Of a stretch of DNA of 64,000 bases, positions 9,079-17,631 are shown one piece after another. Each line of letters opens with the position of its first letter. The first letter of the stretch is position 1. The position numbers and the translations under genes were made by a program. This DNA is from Sungkyunkwania multivorans (GTDB taxonomy: Bacteria > Bacteroidota > Bacteroidia > Flavobacteriales > Flavobacteriaceae). Where the stretch lies: NCBI RefSeq assembly GCF_042675645.1, contig NZ_JBHTJH010000017.1, positions 310,001 through 374,000 of the forward strand, written 5' to 3'. The notes beneath the pieces were generated by a model that worked only from the letters and a program-made list of their open reading frames with translations, was not told the DNA's origin and searched no databases.

Positions 9079-9651
9079 TTATGACCCTAGATTTACCTTT
9101 ATGTAATAAGAATTATCTGGGTTAAGAACAATTTCTGTGTATGCTGCGAAATTGTCGCTCGCATCAGTAAATTCAATATCATATATTAAATTTATACTAC
9201 CACTTAAACCAAAATTATCTTTGATGCCTTGATTTATTGGTGATTCAATTTGATTAGCCTCACCTACTAGATTACTTTGGCAAGGGTAAACTAGCGCAAA
9301 ATCCGCATCTATTATTATCTCTTCTAAATTGGTCCCCTGTGGCACAGTATCTATAGGCTGCGCCCCAGAACCTCCAAAACCACTTCCTCCCCCAGGACCT
9401 CCAGGGCCTTCAGAGTTATTGTCTCCCCCAGATGGGCCTCCGTTATTGTTCACATCCTCACAGTCGTAGATATAGGTCACCTCATAGATATAGAAGATGC
9501 CATTCTGCTCTAGGCCCGCATACTGCACGTCGATCACAGTACAACCGGCATTTCTGCCCGTTTGGCCTGAGGCCGACCCTTCATTCACCAGTTCCCCTTC
9601 GGACATATTAGCGACGGCGATCCGTTGCCCATCGCCATCATAGATCTCCAC
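9079..9651 (-). pseudogene. Middle part of the interrupted lipoprotein, glycine-rich linker region
   Basis: The segment between the two TAA codons. The frame is open back to 9699 (YLQREDQYDFNDYTG...), and the first possible start is a GTG at 9651. It has no signal peptide and so makes little sense alone. It contains a Cys-bearing region (GRNAGCTVIDVQY), then a Gly/Ser/Pro linker of about 35 residues, then a strand-rich stretch ending IKVNLGS before the stop. Confidence 0.55.
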
Positions 9652-9699
9652 AGTACCTGTATAATCGTTGAAATCGTATTGGTCCTCCCGTTGAAGGTA

Positions 9700-10101
9700 T
9701 TATGCCAGGTCTGGTAGATACCTCAATACATTTACGACCATGTCTCCCTCGGCTGTCTCCTTGATCACCATATTATCAAAATACAGTTCATTGCTCAGCC
9801 TGGTAAGCCTTGCCGTGTAGCTCGTCGCTTGGGTGGCTGCATTTTGTTGTACGAAGACACCATCGGCCTCCACCTCCCCAAAGCTGGTCGTTTCGCTTCG
9901 CAGTGCCTTATTGCTGAAAACTTGGCTTTTGCCTTTAAAGAGTTGTGTGATGGACGCAGGTAGTTCGTCCAAATCTCTCATGGTCACAGTATCATGAGAT
10001 TCCTCTGCGAGGAGTGCGTCGTTCTTTAATTCTTCCGTCTCACAAGAGATCGTTAACGCTAGGATATAGAGTAGTGCAAATCGGTAAATGGTCTTCATCA
10101 T
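9700..10101 (-). CDS. N-terminal lipoprotein part of the interrupted gene
   Basis: A 133-residue open piece with its own start (ATG 10101, or ATG 10098) and a lipoprotein signal peptide ending LTISC. The mature part begins ETEELKNDALLAEES. It is the only one of the three pieces with everything needed for translation and export, so a short lipoprotein may still be made. It ends in RYLPDLA directly before the first in-frame TAA; the coding sense continues beyond it. Confidence 0.6.
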   Translation of the reverse strand: MMKTIYRFALLYILALTISCETEELKNDALLAEESHDTVTMRDLDELPASITQLFKGKSQVFSNKALRSETTSFGEVEADGVFVQQNAATQATSYTARLTRLSNELYFDNMVIKETAEGDMVVNVLRYLPDLA

Positions 10102-10386
10102 GTTTTTAGTTGTTTAGGTTTTCCATAGTTTGTATAGAATTTCAAGAACGTTAACGGGTCCTAAATTTTTAGGGTTCAAAATAAGCACAACTTATTTCTG
10201 AAAATGATTCTACTGATACAATACAAGTACTAGCCTAAAATATGAACTTTTTGGACTTTCGGTTATATGGGCAAAAGAATACCTTGAAAATCTCCACATA
10301 AATGAGAATATTCAAAATATTAATCTTCACTGTACACAAATAATAAGGGGAAAGGTCAAATATAAAAAAACCGTCTGTCCTATCTA
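10102..10386. other. Intergenic region upstream of the interrupted lipoprotein
   Basis: A 285-base AT-rich gap between the GT9 stop and the lipoprotein start, both on the minus strand. Just after the GT9 stop the minus strand has a run of seven T at about 10363-10369, a possible termination site without a convincing stem. No clear TAnnTTTG box was found for the lipoprotein, and no open frame. Confidence 0.4.
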
Positions 10387-11436
10387 CTATTTTTTAATAA
10401 GGGACTCGATCTTTTCAATCACTTCAACTGGTTGGATCGTCGCTATGGCCTTTTCATAGCCTTCTGGGGCCTTGTTCCCATATATCGAGGTTGGGATCAA
10501 CGGGAATTGTTCCCTATCTGCCAATAACGCATTGTTCGGGTCTTGTCCGTAGGGATAAAAGCCAGCATAAGGGTGGGTTACACCCCAAAGGGTGATGGTC
10601 TTCACATCTTTCATCGCAGCCAAGTGGGCATTGCCGCTATCCATGGCCACCATTACCTTTAGGTTGGCAATGACCTGCAATTCCTCTTCAAAAGTAAGCT
10701 TGCCGGTGATGTTCATCACGCTTTTATATTTTGCCGCTAAAACATCCAACTTTTCTTGTTCGGCTTTGCCACCCCCAAATAGGAGGACGCTTTTTCCCTT
10801 ACTATTTAGAGCTTCAATGACCTCTTCCATTAAATTCAGGGGATATTCCTTTCCTTTAAAGGCTGCAAAAGGGGCAATTCCTATCCAAGGTCTTTCGAGA
10901 TCTCTCAACAAAAGGGCTGTCGTTGATTTTAATTTTTTATTTGAATAAAAATCTTTTTTAGAAATGTCCAATTTTAAATTTAGCTTTTCAAAAACTTTTT
11001 GATATCGTTGATGTGTGCTTGTAAGTTGCTTGAATACTTTATTCTTTGAAGCAGTTAGTGCCTTTTTCTCTTCTCGTCCTTTATCAATTTGCTCAACCTT
11101 AAAACCGCCCAGTCTAAAAAAGAACTTTAAGATATTACTGCGAAGTACATTGTGGAGGTCAGCCACGGCATCGACCTCTAACTTCTTGAGTTCTTTATAG
11201 AGTTTAAATAGCCCAAAAACGCCTTTGTGTTTTCCTTTTACATCAGCCTCGTAAAAAACAACGTTGGGAATGCCATAGAACATCGGTTTAAAGAATGATC
11301 GCGAGAGGATGGTGATCTTTACGTCTGGATGCTGCTCAACTAAACATTGGATGACAGGAACGGTCATGGCAACATCGCCCATAGCAGAGAGGCGAATCAC
11401 TAAGATATGCTTCGATACAGCATTATTTTTGGCCAC
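10387..11436 (-). CDS. Glycosyltransferase family 9 (heptosyltransferase-like)
   Basis: A 349-residue cytoplasmic glycosyltransferase of family GT9. It has the N-terminal ILVIRLSAMGDVAMTVPVI and the C-terminal nucleotide-sugar-binding region MVAMDSGNAHLAAMKDVKTI. GT9 members add ADP-heptose or related sugars to the lipopolysaccharide core. It overlaps the DUF4254 gene upstream by 14 bases, implying coupled translation. It lies outside the large polysaccharide operon and is more likely a core lipopolysaccharide enzyme. Confidence 0.9.
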   Translation of the reverse strand: MAKNNAVSKHILVIRLSAMGDVAMTVPVIQCLVEQHPDVKITILSRSFFKPMFYGIPNVVFYEADVKGKHKGVFGLFKLYKELKKLEVDAVADLHNVLRSNILKFFFRLGGFKVEQIDKGREEKKALTASKNKVFKQLTSTHQRYQKVFEKLNLKLDISKKDFYSNKKLKSTTALLLRDLERPWIGIAPFAAFKGKEYPLNLMEEVIEALNSKGKSVLLFGGGKAEQEKLDVLAAKYKSVMNITGKLTFEEELQVIANLKVMVAMDSGNAHLAAMKDVKTITLWGVTHPYAGFYPYGQDPNNALLADREQFPLIPTSIYGNKAPEGYEKAIATIQPVEVIEKIESLIKK

Positions 11437-12028
11437 GAAGCACGGGATTTAATTCGTCATCATTGTACATTTTCATCTGTTTATAGACCTTCATGTACTT
11501 GTTACCGGCCTCGATATCAGCCAAGAGTTGGTCGATGGCCGTAGAAAGATCGATCCGTTGCTCTAAAAGTACATTCAATTTTGCCTGGCATTTCTCTCTA
11601 TGCGCTTCGGAAGCATCTTCCCTATCCACTTCCTCATGCATATGATAGATCTTCAATGCCAAGATCGATAGGCGATCGATGGCCCAGGCCGGGCTCTCGG
11701 AGTTGATGGTCGCATCCGGTTTTGGTTGTACTTTCTTGTATTTGTCTAGAAAGTAGCTGTCGATATACTCGACCATATCGGTGCGGTCCTGATTGGAAGC
11801 ATCGATCTTGCGCTTTAGGTCCAATGCTGCAATTGGATCGATATTGGGATCGCGAATAATGTCTTCGTAATGCCACTGTACCGTATCGATCCAGTTCTTG
11901 CGATATAAAAGATGTTCTATTTGATCTTTGGGGTAGGGATTCTCAAATGATTGGTACACATCATCGATAATGTGGTACTTTTCTATACTTTCTCGAAAGA
12001 TCTTGTTGGCAAGCGCTGTAAAATTCAT
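11423..12028 (-). CDS. DUF4254 family protein
   Basis: A 201-residue soluble, helical protein matching DUF4254, a Bacteroidota family usually next to GT9 glycosyltransferases, as here. The function is not established; context points to lipopolysaccharide core assembly. I chose ATG 12028 (MNFTALANKIF) over the in-frame TTG at 12037. A -7-like box upstream places transcription start close to this ATG. Confidence 0.85.
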   Translation of the reverse strand: MNFTALANKIFRESIEKYHIIDDVYQSFENPYPKDQIEHLLYRKNWIDTVQWHYEDIIRDPNIDPIAALDLKRKIDASNQDRTDMVEYIDSYFLDKYKKVQPKPDATINSESPAWAIDRLSILALKIYHMHEEVDREDASEAHREKCQAKLNVLLEQRIDLSTAIDQLLADIEAGNKYMKVYKQMKMYNDDELNPVLRGQK

Positions 12029-12045
12029 AGTGTTCAATTATGCTG

Positions 12046-12053
12046 CAAATATA
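12046..12053 (-). promoter_or_regulatory. Candidate -7 box TATATTTG for DUF4254-GT9
   Basis: On the minus strand TATATTTG matches TAnnTTTG, 17 bases before the DUF4254 ATG. A TTTG at 12081-12078 lies 24 bases further upstream, slightly longer than the usual spacing to the -33 element. Confidence 0.4.
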
Positions 12054-12142
12054 CTTCATTATTGTGGAGATATCGATCAAAGTTCGTGTATCCCACCCCA
12101 AATCTATCCTATGCTAAGGGCGAGCTACTTTGATTTTTGACG

Positions 12143-12150
12143 TATTTTTG
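12143..12150 (+). promoter_or_regulatory. Candidate -7 box TATTTTTG for upp
   Basis: TATTTTTG matches TAnnTTTG 18 bases before the upp ATG. No well-spaced -33 TTG is present; the nearest TTTG is only 10 bases upstream. Confidence 0.35.
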
Positions 12151-12168
12151 AATTGAGCAAAACTTACA

Positions 12169-12834
12169 ATGATGCATATTCACAATCTTTCTGAATCTCC
12201 TTCGATCCTGAATCAGTTCATTTCTGAAATTCGTGATGTACGTATACAAAAAGATCGCATGCGATTTCGAAGAAATATTGAGCGCATTGGCGAAATATTG
12301 GCTTACGAGCTAAGTAAATCCTTGTCTTTTGCAGAAAATAAAACTAAGACCCCGCTTGGTATGGCCAAAACACCATTGGTCGAGGATGAGGTCGTTATCT
12401 GCTCGATTCTAAGAGCTGGGCTCCCATTGCATCGAGGACTTTTGAATTATTTTGATCAGGCAGACAATACCTTTATCTCTGCTTATCGCCATCACCATAA
12501 ATCGGACCCTAAAAAGTTTGAGGTCATCGTAGAATATTTGGCCTCGCCGTCGCTTGAAGGAAAGACCTTGATCATCGCCGACCCCATGTTGGCCAGTGGA
12601 AAGTCGATGGTGATGGTCAATGAAGCGTTGCAAGGCATGGGAACACCTAAAGAGATACACTTGGTTTCGGTAGTCGGAGCCTTGACAGGAGTCGAGTATG
12701 CGGCATCAAATTTTTCTGAAGATACACATCTCTGGATTGCAGCCATCGACCCTACATTGAATGATTATGGCTACATCGTACCAGGTCTTGGGGATGCAGG
12801 CGACCTATCCTTTGGGAATAAAGTACAGCACTAA
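12169..12834 (+). CDS. upp: Uracil phosphoribosyltransferase
   Basis: A 221-residue enzyme of pyrimidine salvage that converts uracil and PRPP to UMP. The PRPP loop reads LIIADPMLASGKS, and the C-terminal uracil-binding segment reads YIVPGLGDAGDLSFG. Length is close to the usual ~210 residues. The 3' end overlaps the convergent DUF6427 gene by 30 bases. Confidence 0.93.
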   Translation: MMHIHNLSESPSILNQFISEIRDVRIQKDRMRFRRNIERIGEILAYELSKSLSFAENKTKTPLGMAKTPLVEDEVVICSILRAGLPLHRGLLNYFDQADNTFISAYRHHHKSDPKKFEVIVEYLASPSLEGKTLIIADPMLASGKSMVMVNEALQGMGTPKEIHLVSVVGALTGVEYAASNFSEDTHLWIAAIDPTLNDYGYIVPGLGDAGDLSFGNKVQH

Positions 12835-13749
12835 CAGCAGTACAGGCAGAATTACACTAGCGAGAAGTAGGGATTCCTTTAACCATTCCTTTTGAATACG
12901 CTCTATCCAATTGGCAATGATCACGGCTAACGGAAAGAGTATCCAAAGTAGTTCGCTTCCATTTTTACCTTCGGCAAGCAATGCAGCCAAGATGCTCGTA
13001 AAGAAAATGACCATGACCATAGCATTTATATTTCTTCTAAGACCCGTGCGCTTGGTGCTTTTTATAATATAAACAACAAAGGCTATCCCTCCCAAAATGC
13101 TGCAAAACATCAATGGTACCAGGTATTGCCATTGTCGATATTTTTCTGGCTCCAAATTCAATTCATATTCAAAAGAGGCCATGAACAAAGAAAGATCATC
13201 AGCCGTATAGCAATAGGTAAAAAACAAAAAACTCACCACTGCATAAGCGATTATTGGCATAAAGAAAAAACGAAAATTGATCAATTTGAAGACAAAAAGT
13301 GCCGCAAATGCAATGATGAAGAAACAAATGGCCCATTCGCTTATCAATGAGGCTATAGCCATCCAAAAGCTACCGTCAAACATTTTCTGCTCTATCCTTG
13401 TCCCTGTGGCCAAACTTATAAAACGGCGCAATCCAAGAATGACGAACAAATGTGCCGTGATCATCTTGAAATCGACAAAAATTGAAGGGAACAACCCCAA
13501 GAATAAGACAAAGATCAGCAGGGCGTAGCTGTTCTTCTTTGTCAATGCGTTTCTGGTGATCGTAAAATCCATGACGAAGACCGAAAACAATAAGGCCACA
13601 AAGGAAATGAAAGCCTTCAGATATATGACCCATTGCGTATCCCTTGGGAACTCTATTATAAATCCCGCGATGAATAACAGCAAAATGGCAATTCCAAAGA
13701 TAATGAGGTTCACTGGTTTTGATTTTCCAAAAATGCGAGATAATACCAC
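12805..13749 (-). CDS. DUF6427 family membrane protein
   Basis: A 314-residue protein with about eight hydrophobic segments, N-terminal MVLSRIFGKSKPVNLIIFG. It fits DUF6427, a flavobacterial integral membrane family typically beside upp and purD. Function unknown. Its last 10 codons overlap the end of upp on the opposite strand, so neither gene has a separate terminator. Confidence 0.83.
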   Translation of the reverse strand: MVLSRIFGKSKPVNLIIFGIAILLLFIAGFIIEFPRDTQWVIYLKAFISFVALLFSVFVMDFTITRNALTKKNSYALLIFVLFLGLFPSIFVDFKMITAHLFVILGLRRFISLATGTRIEQKMFDGSFWMAIASLISEWAICFFIIAFAALFVFKLINFRFFFMPIIAYAVVSFLFFTYCYTADDLSLFMASFEYELNLEPEKYRQWQYLVPLMFCSILGGIAFVVYIIKSTKRTGLRRNINAMVMVIFFTSILAALLAEGKNGSELLWILFPLAVIIANWIERIQKEWLKESLLLASVILPVLLLVLYFIPKG

Positions 13750-13756
13750 TTTGCAG

Positions 13757-13789
13757 TTTGATTTTGAAGTAAATTTTGATCTATATTTG
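13757..13789 (+). promoter_or_regulatory. Bacteroidota-type promoter TTTG-N21-TATATTTG
   Basis: TTTG at 13757-13760 and TATATTTG at 13782-13789 are separated by 21 bases, fitting the -33/-7 arrangement of Bacteroidota primary sigma factor promoters. It would drive the DUF6341 gene from about 13796, leaving a leader of some 85 bases. Confidence 0.55.
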
Positions 13790-13880
13790 CAATGTAAATA
13801 TAACGATCATCCATGAACCTGATCATTGTTTCTTTGTTCTTGTTCATTTATTGATCATCCAAGTTTTAACCTTAGGACAC

Positions 13881-14108
13881 ATGAAAGATTTTTTTGAAGC
13901 TATAGCTGACCTTTTTGTCAATGTATTGTTCGCACCGTTAGACGCATTAAGATCATTAGAATTAGAGAATTGGTGGGCATCCAACTCTCTTAACTGGATA
14001 TTTGTTATCATTGGTCTGGTTGCCGGTACCTACTGGGTGCTTCAGCTAAAGAAATACAATGACAATAACGAAGAGGACAAGGACGTCACTGCTCACTCTT
14101 TCTTATAG
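13881..14108 (+). CDS. DUF6341 family small membrane protein
   Basis: A 75-residue protein with one clear transmembrane segment (NWIFVIIGLVAGTYWVLQL), an amphipathic N-terminus (MKDFFEAIADLFVNVLFAPL) and an acidic, Asn/Glu-rich cytoplasmic-like tail. It fits DUF6341, seen next to DUF6427 and purD in flavobacteria. I chose ATG 13881; an upstream in-frame start at 13776 overlaps the promoter box. The 3' end overlaps purD by 6 bases on the opposite strand. Confidence 0.78.
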   Translation: MKDFFEAIADLFVNVLFAPLDALRSLELENWWASNSLNWIFVIIGLVAGTYWVLQLKKYNDNNEEDKDVTAHSFL

Positions 14109-15377
14109 GTCAAACCCAATATCCTTGCGATAATACATCTTATCAAACTGTAGTTTTGCTATATTTTGATAGGATTTTTTTATGGCCTCTTTAAAGTTGT
14201 GGTCATAGGAGGTGATAGCGATGACACGGCCACCACTTGTTACAACTCGATCATCTTGGAGCTTTGTACCTGCGTGAAACACCAGAGAATCATCGATATC
14301 GTCCGCTCCTGATATCACCTTCCCCTTGTCATATCCCTCTGGATATCCTCCAGAAACGACCATCACTGTTGCGGCCGCCTGCTCCTCAACCTCAAGTTGT
14401 ATTTTGTCTAGTGACGTATTCCCGACTGCTTCAAAAAGAGTTACAAGGTCGTTCTTTATTCTTGGGATGACCACTTCCGTTTCTGGGTCACCCATACGAA
14501 CATTGTATTCGATCACATAAGGCTCATCCTTCACTTTGATCAATCCGATAAAGACAAATCCTTGAAAGTCGATACCGTCTTTTTCGAAACCGCGTATGGT
14601 TGGCATAATGATGCGTTCTTCTATCTTTTGCATCAACACCTTATCGGCAAAGGGAACGGGCGAGATAGCCCCCATTCCGCCCGTATTGAGGCCCGTATCG
14701 CCTTCTCCGATGCGTTTATAATCCTTTGCTGTCGGAAGTGTTAGATAGTTTTTGCCATCTGTTAGAACAAAACAGCTCAATTCGATACCATCCAAGAATT
14801 CTTCGATGACCACTTTAGCACTAGCTTGGCCAAATTTGGCCTCCACTAGCATATTCTCTAATTCTCGCTTGGCTTCCTCCAGGTCTTTGATGATCAGCAC
14901 GCCTTTCCCAGCTGCCAATCCGTCCGCCTTTAAAACGTAAGGTGGCTTCAAGGTTTCCAAGAACATCTTGCCCGCTTCTACCGATTCTTTTGTGAAACTT
15001 TGATAAGCGGCGGTAGGAATGCTATGCCTGGACATAAATTCTTTGGCAAATTCTTTGCTGCCTTCGAGCAATGCCCCTCTTTTCTTTGGACCGATCACCA
15101 CCACATCTTTCAGTTGATCGTCATCAGCAAAAAAATCATGTATTCCTTTTACCAAAGGATCTTCTGGGCCTACAACCAACATTTGAATGTCATGCTCCAG
15201 AACAAATTCCTTGATTGCTTCAAAGTCCGTTACTCCAAGTGCCACATTTGTAGCGATCTTTGCGGTGCCTGCATTTCCAGGCGCCACAAAGAGCTTATTC
15301 GTCTTTGGACTTTGTGCTAATTTCCAAGTAAAGGTATGTTCTCTTCCTCCTGCACCGAGTACTAAAATATTCTTCAT
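14103..15377 (-). CDS. purD: Phosphoribosylamine-glycine ligase
   Basis: A 424-residue ATP-grasp enzyme of purine synthesis that joins 5-phosphoribosylamine and glycine to give GAR. Visible motifs are the N-terminal LGAGGREHTFTWKL, the ATP-grasp loop LKADGLAAGKGVLI, GDTGLNTGGMGAISPVPF, and the metal-binding RMGDPETEV. Full length. It separates core genes from the polysaccharide operon downstream of which it sits. Confidence 0.96.
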   Translation of the reverse strand: MKNILVLGAGGREHTFTWKLAQSPKTNKLFVAPGNAGTAKIATNVALGVTDFEAIKEFVLEHDIQMLVVGPEDPLVKGIHDFFADDDQLKDVVVIGPKKRGALLEGSKEFAKEFMSRHSIPTAAYQSFTKESVEAGKMFLETLKPPYVLKADGLAAGKGVLIIKDLEEAKRELENMLVEAKFGQASAKVVIEEFLDGIELSCFVLTDGKNYLTLPTAKDYKRIGEGDTGLNTGGMGAISPVPFADKVLMQKIEERIIMPTIRGFEKDGIDFQGFVFIGLIKVKDEPYVIEYNVRMGDPETEVVIPRIKNDLVTLFEAVGNTSLDKIQLEVEEQAAATVMVVSGGYPEGYDKGKVISGADDIDDSLVFHAGTKLQDDRVVTSGGRVIAITSYDHNFKEAIKKSYQNIAKLQFDKMYYRKDIGFDL

Positions 15378-15393
15378 TATTTGTGTTGTGTTG

Positions 15394-15443
15394 AAGCACT
15401 GAGCGCCTTCATCTGCCTGACAGAGAAGGTGTATAAAGTGCTT
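15394..15443 (-). terminator. Two-step hairpin at the end of the polysaccharide operon
   Basis: AAGCACT (15394-15400) pairs with AGTGCTT (15437-15443), and inside it CCTTC (15406-15410) pairs with GAAGG (15425-15429). It begins three bases past the stop of the last operon gene and ends 17 bases before purD. There is no T-run, so termination is uncertain. Confidence 0.4.
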
Positions 15444-15445
15444 AT

Positions 15446-16216
15446 TTAAGATTCGTTTTTCTTTATAAGTCTTGCCTTTACAAAGAAATGTTCAAAGAGA
15501 AACCTCATCAGATAAAAGCTCGATCTAAAGGTCCCAAAGTTACAAGCCTTTCGATAAAAATTGTAGTTGTGTTTTAACAATTTTATTTTGTTTGAAGAGA
15601 TCGACCCTTCGCGAATGCGGTAATAGGCCAACGACTCCGAAATGCCAGAGGCGCCCCCTGCTTTTTCCACACAGGAAAGCCATAAACCCCAGTCTTGTCG
15701 CTTTCGAATTAATGGAGAATATATCTTACCCAATTTCTTGGCATCGTATATTCCGGTCAAATTACCGATGTAATTACAAGAAAGCAGTTTCTCAAAGGAC
15801 AGTTTAGGCAATACATGAACCGTCTTGTTCAATGGTTTTCCAGCTTCGTCGATCTGTTCGTAAGCGCTATAAGCTACCGCAATATCGTTTTGCTGCATAA
15901 ACTGCACTTGTTTAGATAATTTATGTGGCTTCCATAGGTCATCGGCATCCAAAAAGGCGATATAATCTCCTTTGGCCATTTCTATGCCCTTATTTCTAGC
16001 TACGGCCGCCCCTGAATTCTTGGTGAGCTGAATAAGTTTAATCCGATCATCCTCATTTTTATAATGCTTGATAATGGTTACCGTTTCGTCCGAAGAGCAA
16101 TCGTCAACAATGATCATCTCCCAATGTTCATGTGTCTGCTCCCTCACTGAATCTATGGTCTTAGCGATAAAGTCGGCTGAATTATAAGAAGGCGTTATGA
16201 CAGAGACTAGTGGCAT
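15446..16216 (-). CDS. Glycosyltransferase family 2
   Basis: A 256-residue GT-A fold transferase. The N-terminus PLVSVITPSYNSADFIAKTI, the VDDCSSDET nucleotide-binding motif and the metal-binding FLDADDLW are typical of family GT2. Donor and acceptor cannot be read from the sequence. The C-terminal helix is basic and suited to the membrane surface. It is the last gene of the minus-strand polysaccharide operon, 9 bases after the priming transferase. Confidence 0.9.
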   Translation of the reverse strand: MPLVSVITPSYNSADFIAKTIDSVREQTHEHWEMIIVDDCSSDETVTIIKHYKNEDDRIKLIQLTKNSGAAVARNKGIEMAKGDYIAFLDADDLWKPHKLSKQVQFMQQNDIAVAYSAYEQIDEAGKPLNKTVHVLPKLSFEKLLSCNYIGNLTGIYDAKKLGKIYSPLIRKRQDWGLWLSCVEKAGGASGISESLAYYRIREGSISSNKIKLLKHNYNFYRKACNFGTFRSSFYLMRFLFEHFFVKARLIKKNES

Positions 16217-16225
16217 ATATCTTTC

Positions 16226-17590
16226 CTAATAGGCTTTTTCTTGACCTTTAAAAATATTGGCCGTCGTTTGCAGGATGATCTTAAGGTCTAGGAATAATGA
16301 CCAGTTTTCGATATAGAAATTATCATATTTTATTCGGTTGATGATATCTTCCTTAGAAGTGACCTCACCCCTAAACCCTTTTATCTGGGCAAGGCCTGTA
16401 ACGCCAGGCTTTACAGTATGTCTAAGCAAAAAGGTGTACTTATCGATTTGTTTCGCATATTCTTTGGTATATGAGACCATGTGTGGCCTTGGTCCTACGA
16501 CCGACATGTCGCCTAAGAAGACATTGATAAATTGGGGAAGCTCGTCGATACTGGTCCTGCGAATAAAACGACCTACCTTTGTAACTCTACTGTCCTCTTT
16601 CTGTACCTGTTCTAGATCATTGTAGTTTTCATACTTCATCGAACGAAATTTATAGCATGTGAACTCGGAGTAATTGATCCCGTTTCGCACATGTTTATAG
16701 AACAGCGGTCCTTTGGATTCGAGCTTGATGATGACAAACATAAGTGGGATCATCCAGGAGAGTATAAAAATGATGATAAGAAGTGAGAAGCAGACGTCGA
16801 AAATACGTTTGACGATTTTATTGATACTATTGTCTAAAACGGCATCTCTCACGGAAAGTACTGGAAGATACCCATAATACTGCGTAGCAAGACGTTGAGA
16901 GAACAGTTTTTGTTCGTTGGGCACGAATTTTAGCGTATAGAAATTCTGATCCGCCAAACGGACGAACTTATTGATCTGGGTGTCCGAAAGCTCTTCCAAT
17001 GAGCAATAGATCTCGTCTACATAATTTTTCCCCAAGAAGACAAAGCTCTCATCAACATTGCCTTTGATACCATTCTTTTCTTTGTTGCTGAAAATTCCAA
17101 GAAGTCGATATCCCAGATCACTTCTAGAGGTAAAGAAGGATGCTAAGCTAAGGGCTGATTTGGTGCCACCAATGATGATCACGTTTCGTTTATTTCCACC
17201 CAAATATTCGCGATATTTCTTTAGGGCGTAGTAGGAAAGCAGTTTTATAGCACTGACCGCCACAAAGAAGGAAAACAAGAACTTTGCCTGAGTGTTAAAG
17301 CTAATGGTAATTCTAAAGAATCCGAGAAACGCATAGAAAATGATCGCGAAAAAAAGAGCCTGCTTGATCAATAGGCTGAGAATCTTTAAGTAGGTGGTAA
17401 ACCGGTATACCTCGTAGAATCCTATGAAATAACTTACTACAAACCAACAAAGGGAACTGTACACATGAAACGTCAAGGTCTTGTCTTGAAAATCGAAGAG
17501 AAGGTAAGCAGACAGATTAATGACAGCAAGATCCAAGAGTATAAGAATGGGCCGGATAAGCCATGAATATCTTCCTCTTCTATGCTGCAT
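16226..17590 (-). CDS. Priming polyprenyl glycosylphosphotransferase (WcaJ/WbaP-like)
   Basis: A 454-residue enzyme that transfers a sugar-1-phosphate to undecaprenyl phosphate. Four N-terminal transmembrane segments (residues ~12-115) are followed by a Rossmann-like CoA-binding-type domain (VIIIGGTKSALSL) and a further membrane segment. The C-terminal sugar transferase domain holds KFRSMKYEN, RRTSIDELPQ, VVGPRPHM and KPGVTGLAQIKG. The large WcaJ form usually transfers glucose or galactose phosphate. A second, short priming enzyme lies in the same operon. Confidence 0.9.
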   Translation of the reverse strand: MQHRRGRYSWLIRPILILLDLAVINLSAYLLFDFQDKTLTFHVYSSLCWFVVSYFIGFYEVYRFTTYLKILSLLIKQALFFAIIFYAFLGFFRITISFNTQAKFLFSFFVAVSAIKLLSYYALKKYREYLGGNKRNVIIIGGTKSALSLASFFTSRSDLGYRLLGIFSNKEKNGIKGNVDESFVFLGKNYVDEIYCSLEELSDTQINKFVRLADQNFYTLKFVPNEQKLFSQRLATQYYGYLPVLSVRDAVLDNSINKIVKRIFDVCFSLLIIIFILSWMIPLMFVIIKLESKGPLFYKHVRNGINYSEFTCYKFRSMKYENYNDLEQVQKEDSRVTKVGRFIRRTSIDELPQFINVFLGDMSVVGPRPHMVSYTKEYAKQIDKYTFLLRHTVKPGVTGLAQIKGFRGEVTSKEDIINRIKYDNFYIENWSLFLDLKIILQTTANIFKGQEKAY

Positions 17591-17631
17591 GTATCAGATT
17601 CGTTTTTGTGTGCTTTTTGATGCTGCGTTTG

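Larger units (their letters stand above)
8605..10101 (-). pseudogene. HExxH metallopeptidase lipoprotein interrupted by two in-frame TAA codons
   Basis: From the ATG at 10101 to the TAA at 8605 a single frame of 499 codons is open except for two TAA codons, at 9702-9700 and 9081-9079. Read through, it encodes a lipoprotein leader, a Gly/Pro-rich linker and a C-terminal domain with HENIH (minus-strand bases 9033-9019), the HExxH zinc-peptidase signature. Such domains occur at the ends of polymorphic-toxin-like secreted proteins in Bacteroidota. The simplest reading is a gene disabled by two nonsense changes. Recoding or a sequence error at two sites would also explain it. The three parts are listed separately. 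Confidence 0.7.
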
